A DNA stretch of 42,220 nt from an uncultured Pelagibacteraceae bacterium (GTDB taxonomy: Bacteria > Pseudomonadota > Alphaproteobacteria > Pelagibacterales > Pelagibacteraceae). The stretch lies in NCBI GenBank assembly GCA_902526405.1, contig CABZKL010000009.1, positions 1 to 42,220 of the forward strand. The letters are read 5' to 3'. This document shows, piece after piece, positions 25,790 to 35,212 of the stretch. A model generated the notes under the pieces. That model was given only the letters and a program-made list of their open reading frames with translations, was not told where the DNA came from and made no database searches. Position 1 is the stretch's first letter. Every line of letters begins with the position of its first letter. A program made the position numbers and the translations under genes.

Positions 25790-26832
25790 TGTCAGACCAA
25801 AAAAATCTAGGTCATAATAGTAAGAAAGATTTCTTAAAAACTCCAGTAGAACACATTGATATCACCTCCTTTGATGCAAGAAAGATAATTTCATCAATGG
25901 AAAAAATGTCTTTCGTGTCTAGAGAGACTGCTAATGCAGCGAATATTTATAATGAAATGTTGAAAGATAAAGATTGTACAATTTTCCTAACTTTGGCTGG
26001 ATCAACATCGGCTGCAGGATGTATGAATATTTATAAGGATTTAGTGAAATATAATATGGTCGATGCAATTGTTGCAACTGGTGCTTCAATTGTAGATATG
26101 GATTTTTTTGAAGCACTAGGTTTTAAACATTACCAGGGCTCGCAGTTTCAAGATGATACCGAGTTAAGAAATAACTATATCGATAGGATTTACGACACTT
26201 ATATTGATGAGGAAGAGCTTCAAATGTGTGACAAAATCATATGTGATATAGCAAATACATTAGAACCAAGGAGTTACACTTCTAGAGAGTTTATAAATGA
26301 AATGGGAAAGTATCTGAAAAGGAATTCAAAAAAGAAAGATACATTAATTGAAACAGCATTTGATAACGATGTTCCAATTTTCTGCCCTGCTTTTACAGAT
26401 TCGAGTGCAGGATTTGGTTTAGTAATGCACCAGGAAAAAAATCCAAAAAAACATATGACAATTGACTCTGTTAGGGAATTTAGAGAACTTACAGAAATAA
26501 AGATTAAATCCAAAGGCTCGGGATTATTTATGATAGGTGGTGGAGTACCAAAAAATTTTATTCAAGATACAGTTATTTGTGCAGAACTTTTAGGAAAAGA
26601 TGTTGATATGCACAAGTATGCCGTTCAAATTACAGTTGCAGATAGTAGAGATGGAGCATGTAGTAGCTCAACTTTAAAAGAGGCAAGCTCTTGGGGTAAA
26701 GTTGATATCACTAAAGAACAAATGGTTTTTGCAGAAGCTACAAGTGTTTTGCCTTTAATAGCTAGTGATGCTTACCATAGAGGGGAATGGAAGAGCAGAG
26801 ATCGGAAAAATTTTTCAAAAATTTTTAAATAA
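25789..26832 (+). CDS. Deoxyhypusine synthase-like protein, probable homospermidine synthase
   Basis: A 347-residue homologue of deoxyhypusine synthase. The essential Lys that carries the aminobutyl intermediate is conserved (K304 in ASSWGK), as are NAD-binding segments LAGSTSAAG and VATGASIVDMDF and the CPAFTDSSAGFG block. Bacteria have no eIF5A, and bacterial members studied act as homospermidine synthases, joining an aminobutyl group to putrescine. Its place between a decarboxylase and putrescine-forming enzymes supports that role. The ATG shares its A with the preceding stop (TAATG); a 3-bp gap leads to aguB. The exact product is inferred. Confidence 0.87.
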   Translation: MSDQKNLGHNSKKDFLKTPVEHIDITSFDARKIISSMEKMSFVSRETANAANIYNEMLKDKDCTIFLTLAGSTSAAGCMNIYKDLVKYNMVDAIVATGASIVDMDFFEALGFKHYQGSQFQDDTELRNNYIDRIYDTYIDEEELQMCDKIICDIANTLEPRSYTSREFINEMGKYLKRNSKKKDTLIETAFDNDVPIFCPAFTDSSAGFGLVMHQEKNPKKHMTIDSVREFRELTEIKIKSKGSGLFMIGGGVPKNFIQDTVICAELLGKDVDMHKYAVQITVADSRDGACSSSTLKEASSWGKVDITKEQMVFAEATSVLPLIASDAYHRGEWKSRDRKNFSKIFK

Positions 26833-26835
26833 TTC

Positions 26836-27717
26836 ATGGCAAAAAAAACTACAATTGGTTTAATTCAAACTAAAGTTTTTGATAATCAAAATAAAAATAT
26901 AGAAAACTCTGTAATTAAGATTAAAGAAGCAGCAAAGAAAAAAGCAAAAATAATCTGTCTTCCTGAATTATTTTTATCTCCATATTTTTGTCAAAGTGAA
27001 AATCATGCTAAGTTTAAGTTAGCAGAAAAAATTCCAGGTAGATTATCAGATATATATTGTAAATTAGCTAAAGAACTTTCTGTTGTTTTAATGATTTCTT
27101 TATTTGAAAAAAAAACTACTGGTTTTTATCATAACACAAGCGTTGTAATTGATCACAGGGGTAAAATTATATCAAAGTATAGAAAAATGCATATTCCAGA
27201 TGATCCAGGTTATTATGAAAAATTCTACTTCACTCCAGGAGATTTAGGTTTTAAATCTACAAAAACAAAATACGGAAAAGTTGGTTCTTTGATTTGCTGG
27301 GATCAATGGTTTCCAGAAGCTGCCAGAATAACAACGCTAAAAGGAGCAGAAATTTTATTTTATCCAACAGCGATTGGCTGGCACCCTAAAGAGAAAAAAC
27401 AGTTTGGAAAATCCCAATTAGAAGCATGGATAACCATCCAAAGATCTCACGCCATAGCAAATGGTGTATTTGTTGCTGCTATAAATAGAATTGGTTTAGA
27501 GAAAACTGGAAAAAGAAAAATACACTTTTGGGGTAACTCAATGATTATCGATCCTAGTGGAAATATTATTGCGAAATCAAAATCAGATAAAGAGGAAATT
27601 TTAATTACTAGCATTGATCTAAATAAAATTGAAACAGCTAGAAATCATTGGCCATTTTTAAGAGATAGAAGAATAGATTATTATAAAGGACTTCTAAAAA
27701 ACCCTAAAGATGAATAA
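26836..27717 (+). CDS. aguB: N-carbamoylputrescine amidase
   Basis: A 293-residue nitrilase-superfamily hydrolase that converts N-carbamoylputrescine to putrescine, CO2 and ammonia. The catalytic triad is E44 (LPELFLSPYF), K117 (YRKMHIPDD) and C154 (LICWDQWFPEAA). The HIPDDPGYYEKFYFTPGD block and the WDQWFPE sequence are typical of AguB rather than of other amidases. It overlaps aguA by 8 bases. Pairing with agmatine deiminase makes the pathway assignment firm. Confidence 0.94.
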   Translation: MAKKTTIGLIQTKVFDNQNKNIENSVIKIKEAAKKKAKIICLPELFLSPYFCQSENHAKFKLAEKIPGRLSDIYCKLAKELSVVLMISLFEKKTTGFYHNTSVVIDHRGKIISKYRKMHIPDDPGYYEKFYFTPGDLGFKSTKTKYGKVGSLICWDQWFPEAARITTLKGAEILFYPTAIGWHPKEKKQFGKSQLEAWITIQRSHAIANGVFVAAINRIGLEKTGKRKIHFWGNSMIIDPSGNIIAKSKSDKEEILITSIDLNKIETARNHWPFLRDRRIDYYKGLLKNPKDE

Positions 27718-28780
27718 TAATTTATCTCTCATTGGCTACAGAATGCCTGGAGAATGGGAGTTGCAAGAAAGTGTATGGATAGCTTGGCCATATAACAAAA
27801 GTGACTGGCCTGGTCTTTTTAAAAATATCCCAAAAGTAGTTACACAAATAATAAGTGAATTATCAAAATCACAAAAGATAAATTTATTAATAAATAATTA
27901 TAAAGACAAAAAAAAAATTATAAATTCATTAAGTAAATTTCCTAATAAGTTACAAAATATTTTTTTTTACAAAATAACCACTAATCGTATTTGGTTAAGA
28001 GACTCTGGTCCAATATATATAATAAATGAAAATACCAAAAAAAAGTTGATTATAAATTTTAAATTCAATGCGTGGAGTAAATACAAAGATTATAAAAAAG
28101 ACAACAGTATCAATAATAAATTATCAAAATTAACTAAAGTAAAAAAAATAGATCCTGTTGTTAAGATTAATAATAAGTCAAAACAATTAGTGTTGGAGGG
28201 AGGTGCTATAGATGTCAATGGTAAAGGATCAGTTCTTCTAACGAAGGAATGTCTTTTAAGCAAAGTACAAGAAAGAAATCCTGGGATTACAAAAAAATCG
28301 TTAGAAAAGACATTAAGTAAATATTTAAATGTTAAAAATTTCATTTGGCTTAATAAGGGTATTAAAGGAGACGATACACACGGACACGTCGATGATATTT
28401 CAAGGTTTGTCTCTAAAGACGCAATTATGACTGCAGTCGAAAAAAACAAAAATGAAAAGAATTATAAAAATTTAAAAGAAAATTTAAATATATTAAAGAA
28501 CGCTAAAAATATAAATAAAAGAAAATTTAAAATAATTGAGGTACCAATGCCTAAGCCTATATATATTAAAAAAGTAAGAGTTCCTGCAAGTTATATGAAT
28601 TTTTATATTGCTAATAAAATAGTACTGTTACCAATCTTTAACGACAAAAATGATAAAAAAGTAATTTTAATTTTTAAAAAATTTTTTAGAAATAAAAAAA
28701 TTGTACCAATTGACTGCACTAAACTCATTTGGGGTTTTGGAGCTATTCATTGTATGACACAACCAGAGCCCAAAATCTAA
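27710..28780 (+). CDS. aguA: Agmatine deiminase
   Basis: A 356-residue enzyme of the guanidino-group-modifying (pentein) superfamily that hydrolyses agmatine to N-carbamoylputrescine and ammonia. The N-terminal RMPGEWELQESVWIAWP is the family opening; TNRIWLRDSGP, LEGGAIDVNG and GDDTHGHVDDISRF supply the substrate Asp/His residues; and the nucleophile is C348 in GAIHCMTQPEP. All catalytic elements are intact. It ends the polyamine operon one base before the stop of the convergent yhhQ gene. No arginine decarboxylase of the usual kind is seen nearby, so the agmatine source is open. Confidence 0.95.
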   Translation: MNNNLSLIGYRMPGEWELQESVWIAWPYNKSDWPGLFKNIPKVVTQIISELSKSQKINLLINNYKDKKKIINSLSKFPNKLQNIFFYKITTNRIWLRDSGPIYIINENTKKKLIINFKFNAWSKYKDYKKDNSINNKLSKLTKVKKIDPVVKINNKSKQLVLEGGAIDVNGKGSVLLTKECLLSKVQERNPGITKKSLEKTLSKYLNVKNFIWLNKGIKGDDTHGHVDDISRFVSKDAIMTAVEKNKNEKNYKNLKENLNILKNAKNINKRKFKIIEVPMPKPIYIKKVRVPASYMNFYIANKIVLLPIFNDKNDKKVILIFKKFFRNKKIVPIDCTKLIWGFGAIHCMTQPEPKI

Positions 28781-28781
28781 A

Positions 28782-29330
28782 CTATACCGGCTTTAAAGTA
28801 CCAAGAAGAATTCTGAATGGAATTAACATAACAAGAGCAACGAGTATCTTAACTGCTAAATCTCCTAAAGATAACGTAACCCATGGAATACCTGTTGCAT
28901 AAAATGATATTGAAAAAAATAAAAATGTATCAATCGTAGATCCAATTAGAGATGATGTTAAAGGAGCAATAAACCACTTTTTTTTTCTCAATTGGTCAAA
29001 TATTTGTACGTCCAATAGTTGAGCTACTAAAAAAGCTGTTCCTGAACCGATTGCAATTCTTACTGAAATTAGATCTGCGAAATTTGTTGAGAATATAAGA
29101 GTAAAACTTATTCCTATAGCAAAACCAATATAAACAATTTTTCTTGCAACTAATTTTCCATAAGATCTGTTTGCTAAGTCTGTTATTAAAAAAGCTATTG
29201 GGTAACTAAACGCTCCATAAGTTAGAATTTCCTCTAATCCATAATATTTAATTGGGAATTGAACTAAATAATTTGAGGATAAAACAACCACTCCCATTAG
29301 AAATGAGAGAAATAAGAATAATCTATTCAT
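28782..29330 (-). CDS. yhhQ: Queuosine precursor transporter (YhhQ/VUT family)
   Basis: A 182-residue membrane protein with about six hydrophobic segments. YhhQ-family proteins import queuosine precursors such as preQ0/preQ1 for modifying tRNA position 34. Characteristic segments are LTYGAFSYPIAFLITDLANRSYGK (about residues 36-59) and LLDVQIFDQLR. It overlaps the stop of rpmB by one base (TAATG), suggesting coupling to ribosomal protein L28 synthesis. Family assignment is good; the cargo is inferred from characterised homologues. Confidence 0.88.
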   Translation of the reverse strand: MNRLFLFLSFLMGVVVLSSNYLVQFPIKYYGLEEILTYGAFSYPIAFLITDLANRSYGKLVARKIVYIGFAIGISFTLIFSTNFADLISVRIAIGSGTAFLVAQLLDVQIFDQLRKKKWFIAPLTSSLIGSTIDTFLFFSISFYATGIPWVTLSLGDLAVKILVALVMLIPFRILLGTLKPV

Positions 29331-29641
29331 TACGCTGATTTTGCTAAAGGTTTTTTCTTAAATGGGGATTTAATTAGAATACCTTTTTTTAATTTTTTAA
29401 GTCTTGGAGATAAGTTTTTATTTTTTACAGTCTTTAAATATTCGTCAAAACTCCCTTTTTTATCAACTGATCTAACTCCAGCATTACTCACTGTTAATTT
29501 TAAGCTTCTTTTCATTAGCTCACTAGTAAACTTTACTTTTTTAAGATTAGGCAAAAATCTTCTCTTAGTTTTATTGTTAGCATGACTAACGTTATGACCT
29601 TTCATAGGAATTTTTCCAGTAAGTTCACATTTTTTCGACAT
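29330..29641 (-). CDS. rpmB: 50S ribosomal protein L28
   Basis: A 103-residue basic ribosomal protein of the large subunit. The start [32 protein letters not shown] is the conserved L28 core. It is longer than the 78-residue E. coli protein through a Lys-rich C-terminal extension, as in other alphaproteobacteria. It does not carry the N-terminal CxxC zinc site seen in some bacteria. A strong promoter lies just upstream, giving a very short leader. Confidence 0.96.
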   Translation of the reverse strand: MSKKCELTGKIPMKGHNVSHANNKTKRRFLPNLKKVKFTSELMKRSLKLTVSNAGVRSVDKKGSFDEYLKTVKNKNLSPRLKKLKKGILIKSPFKKKPLAKSA

Positions 29642-29653
29642 AATAGTAGTGCC

Positions 29654-29682
29654 TATATAAGGTCAGATGTTGATGGCGTCAA
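29654..29682 (-). promoter_or_regulatory. Sigma-70-type promoter of rpmB
   Basis: On the minus strand TTGACG (29682-29677) and TATATA (29659-29654) are separated by 17 bp. The expected transcription start is near 29647, only about five or six bases before the ATG, so the mRNA would be nearly leaderless. No Shine-Dalgarno is present. This is a prediction from consensus alone. Confidence 0.65.
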
Positions 29683-29693
29683 GTTTAATAGAA

Positions 29694-30746
29694 TTAAGAA
29701 AGAGTTTTATTTCCTACAATTTCGCTAAAATTCTTAACACCATCTCTAGTCAATAATTCTTTTAGGTCTTTTTTAATAATACTAGCTATATTTGGACCTC
29801 GAAAAACCATTCCTGTATATAATTGAATATAGTCTGCACCTAGTAAAAACTTTTCGTAAGCTGATTGTCCTGAGTCTATTCCTCCTACCCCAATAATCTT
29901 AATTTTACCTTTTAATAGATTATAAAACTTGTTTATTAATAAATTTGATTTTTTCTCAATAGGTTTTCCAGACAATCCTCCTTTTTGATGTCTTTGAATA
30001 TTTTTTAAAATATCTCTTGATGATTCTGAGGTGTTTGAAATAATTATTCCACTTATATCATTTTCTAAAAGAATTTCTGAAATTAGATTAATCTGTTTTT
30101 CATCTATATCAGGTGAAATTTTAACCACTATTGGAATATTTGTATCTAAATTTTTTTTCTTCTCTGAAACAGATTTAAGTAAATCTTGCAATTTTCTTTC
30201 ATCGTGAAAATTTCTTAAGTTCTCTGTATTTGGTGAAGAGATATTAATAGTAATATAATCTGCCACTTCATAGAATTTTTCAATTCCTATTAAATAATCA
30301 TTTATTCGATTATCAGAATCTTTATTGGGACCAACGTTAATTCCTAATACACCAAGTTTATTGTTTGATTTAATCCTATTCAATACAACATCTGAACCAT
30401 GATTGTTAAAGCCCAATCTATTTATAAGTGCTTGATCTTCTACTAATCTAAAAACTCTAGGTTTACTATTCCCATATTGTTTTACAGGTGTGATTGTGCC
30501 AACTTCTACTAATCCAAATCCCAAATTAAATAAAGGGTTATAGACCTCGGCATTCTTATCAAAACCTGCCGCTATACCGATAGGATTGTTTAACTCTTTG
30601 TTAAAAATTTTTGTCTTGAAAATAGGATCATTTTTATGCTCATCAAAAATATTTGAAACTAAATTGAGTTTAAGCGACTGTATTGCTAAAAAATGAGCTC
30701 TTTCAGGATCTATTTTAAATATTAAAGATCTTAAATTTGAAAACAT
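29694..30746 (-). CDS. pyrD: Dihydroorotate dehydrogenase, class 2
   Basis: A 350-residue membrane-associated FMN flavoprotein that oxidises dihydroorotate to orotate and passes electrons to quinone. The amphipathic N-terminal extension (MFSNLRSLIFKIDPERAHFL) typical of class 2 enzymes precedes the barrel. FMN/substrate motifs: PIGIAAGFDKNAEV, INISSPNTENLR with the catalytic Ser, KISPDI and IIGVGGIDSGQSAYEKFLLGA split across the C-terminal half. The start overlaps lysK's stop by one base. It precedes rpmB, which has its own promoter. Confidence 0.95.
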   Translation of the reverse strand: MFSNLRSLIFKIDPERAHFLAIQSLKLNLVSNIFDEHKNDPIFKTKIFNKELNNPIGIAAGFDKNAEVYNPLFNLGFGLVEVGTITPVKQYGNSKPRVFRLVEDQALINRLGFNNHGSDVVLNRIKSNNKLGVLGINVGPNKDSDNRINDYLIGIEKFYEVADYITINISSPNTENLRNFHDERKLQDLLKSVSEKKKNLDTNIPIVVKISPDIDEKQINLISEILLENDISGIIISNTSESSRDILKNIQRHQKGGLSGKPIEKKSNLLINKFYNLLKGKIKIIGVGGIDSGQSAYEKFLLGADYIQLYTGMVFRGPNIASIIKKDLKELLTRDGVKNFSEIVGNKTLS

Positions 30747-32308
30747 TATTTTATTTTATTTGTTATAAGCTCTTTAGTTTCGTTTACACCAAAAAAACTT
30801 ATGAAAAAACCCATTCTTGGACCATTTTCATCACCAAAAACAACCTCATAAATTAACTTAAACCAGTCTCTTAGTTTATCAGCATATCCATTTTCTTTAC
30901 CAGCTGAATAAATTAAAGTTTGGATTTCTTCAGGTGACATTCCATCATTGCATGTTTCTAAAGTTTTAATTAAAGCTAGAAGAGCTTTTTTTTCACTTTC
31001 ACTCGGTTTTTTATATTTTTTTTGTGATTTGATTACGTCATTAAAATATTTAATTGCATATCCAACTAATCCATCAAAGATTGGAGAGTTTTCTTCTTGG
31101 ATATTTGGTTTATACTTTTTAACAAATTTCCAAAGTAAATCCTTGCTATCTGCATTACTTGTTTCAACCAAGTTAAGCAACATGGAAAAAGTCATAATCA
31201 TTTCTTCAGTCGGGATTTTGCCTTCATGAACATGCCATACTGGATTCATTATCAGTTGCTGATCTGTTTGTTTTTTAGATTTTTCAATATTATCTAAATA
31301 TTCATCTACAGCCTTTGGAACAATTTCCTTATATAGTTTTTTTGCCCTTTTTGGGTTTTGATACATATATAAAGATAAACTTTCAGGAGATGCATACTTC
31401 AACCATTGATCAATAGTAATTCCATTTCCCTTCGATTTAGAAATCTTTTCACCTTTTTCATCTAAAAATAACTCATATGCAAAGCCTGAAGGATTCTTTT
31501 TACCAAGTAAGTTGATAATTTTTGTAGATAATATTGCACTTTCAATTAAATCTTTACCATACATCTCAAAGTCAATATCAAGAGCATACCACCTCATAGC
31601 CCAGTCAACCTTCCATTGAAGTTTACAGTTTCCATCAAGAATACTTTTTTCAAGTTTTTTACCTTTGTTGTCGAAAATTATTTGAGATTTTTCTTTATTA
31701 ATTTCTACAACTGGTATTTCAAGTACATGCCCAGTGTCAGGACATATAGGTAAAAATGGACAGTAAGTTTTTTGACGTTCTTTACCTAAGGTTGGGAGTA
31801 TAATATTCATTATACCATCATAATTATCTAAAATTATTTTTAGTGTTGAGTTAAAGTAACCAGTTTTGTACAAATCCGTTGAGCTTTTAAAATTATATTT
31901 AAAGTTGAAACTATTTAAAAAATCCTTCAACATCTCATTATTATGTTCACCAAAACTGTTAAATTTCCCAAATGGATCTGGAACCTCAGTTAATGGTTTA
32001 TGAAGATTTTCATTTAACAAATTTTGGTTAGGAATATTTTCTGGAACTTTTCTTAGACCGTCCATATCATCTGAAAAAGTTATAATTTCAGTAGGTAAAT
32101 CAGTTAATTGCTTTAAAGCATTTACCATCATAGAGGTTCTTACAACTTCTCCAAAAGTACCGATGTGGGGTAAACCGCTTGGTCCGTATCCAGTTTGTAA
32201 TGTTATTTTTCCTTTTTTTTGAATGAACGATTTTCTTTCTCTCATCATTTTTTTGGCTTCTACAAAAGGCCATGCACTGGTTTTGTCTAAAACTTCTTTT
32301 TTAATCAT
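30746..32308 (-). CDS. lysK: Lysyl-tRNA synthetase, class I
   Basis: A 520-residue class I LysRS, the archaeal-type enzyme that replaces the common class II LysS in many alphaproteobacteria. The HIGH-type motif is HIGT (48-51) and KMSKS is KISKS (288-292). The N-terminal AWPFVEAKKMM segment and the CPICPD-like cysteine region (CPFLPICPD, near 183-191) fit the family. It is cotranscribed with pyrD through a one-base overlap (TAATG). Confidence 0.95.
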   Translation of the reverse strand: MIKKEVLDKTSAWPFVEAKKMMRERKSFIQKKGKITLQTGYGPSGLPHIGTFGEVVRTSMMVNALKQLTDLPTEIITFSDDMDGLRKVPENIPNQNLLNENLHKPLTEVPDPFGKFNSFGEHNNEMLKDFLNSFNFKYNFKSSTDLYKTGYFNSTLKIILDNYDGIMNIILPTLGKERQKTYCPFLPICPDTGHVLEIPVVEINKEKSQIIFDNKGKKLEKSILDGNCKLQWKVDWAMRWYALDIDFEMYGKDLIESAILSTKIINLLGKKNPSGFAYELFLDEKGEKISKSKGNGITIDQWLKYASPESLSLYMYQNPKRAKKLYKEIVPKAVDEYLDNIEKSKKQTDQQLIMNPVWHVHEGKIPTEEMIMTFSMLLNLVETSNADSKDLLWKFVKKYKPNIQEENSPIFDGLVGYAIKYFNDVIKSQKKYKKPSESEKKALLALIKTLETCNDGMSPEEIQTLIYSAGKENGYADKLRDWFKLIYEVVFGDENGPRMGFFISFFGVNETKELITNKIK

Positions 32309-32358
32309 GAATTGTTCTCGTAAATCTCAAATTTGTGATTTTATTAATTCTTATAGAG

Positions 32359-32386
32359 TTGAAATTTATTTACCATAAAATAATGT
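32359..32386 (+). promoter_or_regulatory. Possible trkH promoter
   Basis: TTGAAA (32359-32364), 16 bp, then TAATGT (32381-32386), only nine bases before the trkH ATG. If used, the transcript would be almost leaderless. Both boxes are imperfect and the local DNA is AT-rich, so this is a weak call. Confidence 0.35.
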
Positions 32387-32395
32387 TCTTTCAAA

Positions 32396-33835
32396 ATGTC
32401 TAATTATAAAACGGTATTTTTTACACTTGGAATTTTACAAATTATCTTAGGGGTTTCTATGTTTGTCCCTATAATTGTACAATTTATTTATGCAGAAATT
32501 GACTCATCTTTTTTTGGAGCATCAATTGTAACAATAGTTTTTGGAGCACTTTTTTTTTTAACGAATATTGATCACGATAGAAAAGTTAATTTACAACAAG
32601 CCTTTTTGTTAACAGCTTTATCTTGGTTGAGTGTCGCAATTTTTGGATCTTTACCTTTCATTTTTTCTTCTATGGAAATGTCAATTACAGATGCTTTTTT
32701 TGAGAGTATGTCAGGAATTACCACTACAGGCTCAACTATCATATCAAATTTAGAAAATGCCCCTAAAGGTATTCTTTTATGGAGAGCTATTTTACAATGG
32801 TTAGGAGGTATAGGTATAATTGTTATGGCTATTACTCTTATGCCAATAATGAACGTTGGAGGAATGCAATTATTTAAAATCTCAAGCAATGACTCATCAG
32901 AAAAAATACTTCCAAAATCTAAAGAAATTGCTTTAAGGCTGATATATATTTATTCTGCTTTAACAGCTGTTTGTGCTTTTAGTTACTGGATTTTTGGAAT
33001 GGGAAAATTTGATAGCTTAACCCATTCAATGACTACAATAGCAACAGGTGGATTCTCAAATTATAACCAATCTATAGGTTATTTTAATAGCGTTTATATT
33101 GAGATTTCCTCTATGGTATTTATTATTTTAGGAAGTGTTCCCTTTATTGCTTACATTAAGTTTTTAAATGGAAACAAAAAAATATTTTCAAGTGATGTTC
33201 AAATAAGATCTTTTTTAAAAATTACAATTTTATCTATAATTATTTTGAGTTTTTATTTATTTTTAACTAATAATGAAAACTTTTCATTTAGATCAACATT
33301 TTTCAATACCATTTCTATTTTAACTGGTACTGGTTATGTAAATGCTGAATTTGATAGTTGGGGCAGTTTTCCAGTAACTATTTTTCTTGCATTAATGTTT
33401 ATTGGTGGGTGTGCAGGATCAACTACATGTGGAATTAAAATATTTAGGGTTCAAATTCTCTACCTTTTCATATTAAATCAACTTAAAAAAATTATTTATC
33501 CAAAAGGAGTTTTTTTAATAAAGTATGATCAAAATTCGGTTGATGAAAAATTTATTGCTTCAATTATATCTTTCATATTTTTTTATTTTGTAATTTTTTT
33601 TATTTTAGCTGCTTTATTATCATTAACTGGCCTTGATTTCATCACTGCACTATCTGGAGCCGCGACATCTATCTCAAATGTTGGCCCAGGTTTAGGGCCT
33701 ATAATTGGACCGAATGGAGACTTTTCATCATTGCCAGATGTATCAAAATGGGTTTTGTCTGTTGGGATGATTTTAGGTAGACTTGAGTTGTTTGCAATAC
33801 TAGTATTGTTTCTGCCATCCTTTTGGAGAAACTAA
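32396..33835 (+). CDS. trkH: Potassium uptake protein TrkH
   Basis: A 479-residue integral membrane K+ channel-like subunit with about ten helices in repeated M1-P-M2 units. Selectivity-filter segments are SGITTTGSTI (first P loop), ATGGFSN (second), TGTGYVN (third) and TSISNVGPG (fourth), each with the conserved Gly. GCAGSTTCGIKIFR marks the loop after the third unit. TrkH acts with a cytoplasmic TrkA, not in the window. The next gene starts directly after its stop codon. Confidence 0.95.
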   Translation: MSNYKTVFFTLGILQIILGVSMFVPIIVQFIYAEIDSSFFGASIVTIVFGALFFLTNIDHDRKVNLQQAFLLTALSWLSVAIFGSLPFIFSSMEMSITDAFFESMSGITTTGSTIISNLENAPKGILLWRAILQWLGGIGIIVMAITLMPIMNVGGMQLFKISSNDSSEKILPKSKEIALRLIYIYSALTAVCAFSYWIFGMGKFDSLTHSMTTIATGGFSNYNQSIGYFNSVYIEISSMVFIILGSVPFIAYIKFLNGNKKIFSSDVQIRSFLKITILSIIILSFYLFLTNNENFSFRSTFFNTISILTGTGYVNAEFDSWGSFPVTIFLALMFIGGCAGSTTCGIKIFRVQILYLFILNQLKKIIYPKGVFLIKYDQNSVDEKFIASIISFIFFYFVIFFILAALLSLTGLDFITALSGAATSISNVGPGLGPIIGPNGDFSSLPDVSKWVLSVGMILGRLELFAILVLFLPSFWRN

Positions 33836-35212
33836 ATGCTTGAGTTAAAAAAACAAACACTATCTGAAACTTTTTCTGTTTATTACGACAAAAGAATGCT
33901 CAGAATTCTTTTGTTAGGAGCCATCTCAGGTTTTCCTTGGGTCTTAATTGCTAGCAGTTTAAGTCTTTGGTTAAAAGAAGAGGGTCTAAGCAGATCTACA
34001 ATTGGTTGGGCGGGATTAATCTTCGGTGTATACGCCTTTAACTACTTGTGGGCTCCAATTATCGATAGAGTCCAAATACCTTACTTAACAAAAAAATTAG
34101 GTCATAGACGGGGATGGATAGTCTTAATGCAAATCATAATTTTACTATGCCTAGTAGTTTGGAGCGCAATAAATCCAACAGAAAATTTAGCTCTATTGAT
34201 AAGTGTAGGATTAATTATAGCTATAGCCTCAGCTACACAAGACATAACTGTAGATGCATTAAGAATTGAACAAATAAATGAAAATGAAGGAAAATCTATG
34301 GCTGCAGGTGCTGCAATGGCTGTTGTAGGTTGGTGGACAGGTTATAAATTGGGTGGTGTTATTGCATTGTTTACAGCTGAATTTTTTGAAAACTTAGGCG
34401 TATCTGACTATTGGCAAACTACTTTTTTAATTTTGGGAATTTTAATTATTTTAATGAACATTGGTTTAATGTTTGTTCATGAACCTATTCAAACAGATAG
34501 ACAGGCTAAACAGAAAGAAACAGACCAACTAATTGAAAAAAAACTTGGATCGAGTAATTTTGTAACAAACTTTATTGCCTATATCACAGGAACTATTGGA
34601 GGACCCATTATTAGTTTTTTTAAAAAAAACGGCTTTGCTATCGCAGCAGGTATATTAGCATTTGTTTTTTTATTTAAAATTGGTGAAGCTTTTATGGGAA
34701 GAATGTCGATTGTTTTTTATAAAGAAATCGGATTTTCAAAAGGACAAATTGCGATTTACTCAAAAGGACTTGGTTGGATTACAACTGTAATATTTACATT
34801 ATTAGGTGGTTTAATGGCTATGAGAGCTGGAACGATAAAAACAATGTTTTTTGCAGGAGGGCTAATGGCTGTAACAAATCTTCTATTTGCGGTTTTGGCT
34901 TGGACAGGAAAATCTGAAATTTTATTTGCAATCGCTGTAATTGCTGACGATATTACTGCAGCATTTGCTACAGTGGCTTTTGTTGCTTTTATTTCTTTAT
35001 TGGTAGATAGAACTTACACAGCAACTCAATATGCATTACTTGCTTCAATAGGTACTGCTGGAAGAACTACTTTAGCATCATCTTCTGGTGCGTTAGTAGA
35101 TTGGCTTAATGGAGATTGGGGAACATTCTTCGTTTTAACTACAATTATGGTCATCCCTTCTTTGTTTTGTTTATGGCTTATAAAAAATAAAATCAAAATT
35201 GGTGAAAAATAA
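33836..35212 (+). CDS. ampG: AmpG-like muropeptide permease (MFS, PAT family)
   Basis: A 458-residue inner-membrane protein with about twelve to fourteen hydrophobic helices, in the peptide/acetyl-CoA/drug transporter branch that contains AmpG. AmpG marks are RILLLGAISGFPWVLIASSLSLWLKEE split over the N-terminus, KLGHRRGWI and SATQDITVDALRIE. AmpG brings GlcNAc-anhydroMurNAc peptides from periplasm to cytoplasm for recycling. The NlpC/P60 peptidase gene overlaps its 3' end by 14 bases, consistent with processing of the imported muropeptide. Other PAT members carry different cargo, so the substrate is inferred from family and context. Confidence 0.85.
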   Translation: MLELKKQTLSETFSVYYDKRMLRILLLGAISGFPWVLIASSLSLWLKEEGLSRSTIGWAGLIFGVYAFNYLWAPIIDRVQIPYLTKKLGHRRGWIVLMQIIILLCLVVWSAINPTENLALLISVGLIIAIASATQDITVDALRIEQINENEGKSMAAGAAMAVVGWWTGYKLGGVIALFTAEFFENLGVSDYWQTTFLILGILIILMNIGLMFVHEPIQTDRQAKQKETDQLIEKKLGSSNFVTNFIAYITGTIGGPIISFFKKNGFAIAAGILAFVFLFKIGEAFMGRMSIVFYKEIGFSKGQIAIYSKGLGWITTVIFTLLGGLMAMRAGTIKTMFFAGGLMAVTNLLFAVLAWTGKSEILFAIAVIADDITAAFATVAFVAFISLLVDRTYTATQYALLASIGTAGRTTLASSSGALVDWLNGDWGTFFVLTTIMVIPSLFCLWLIKNKIKIGEK

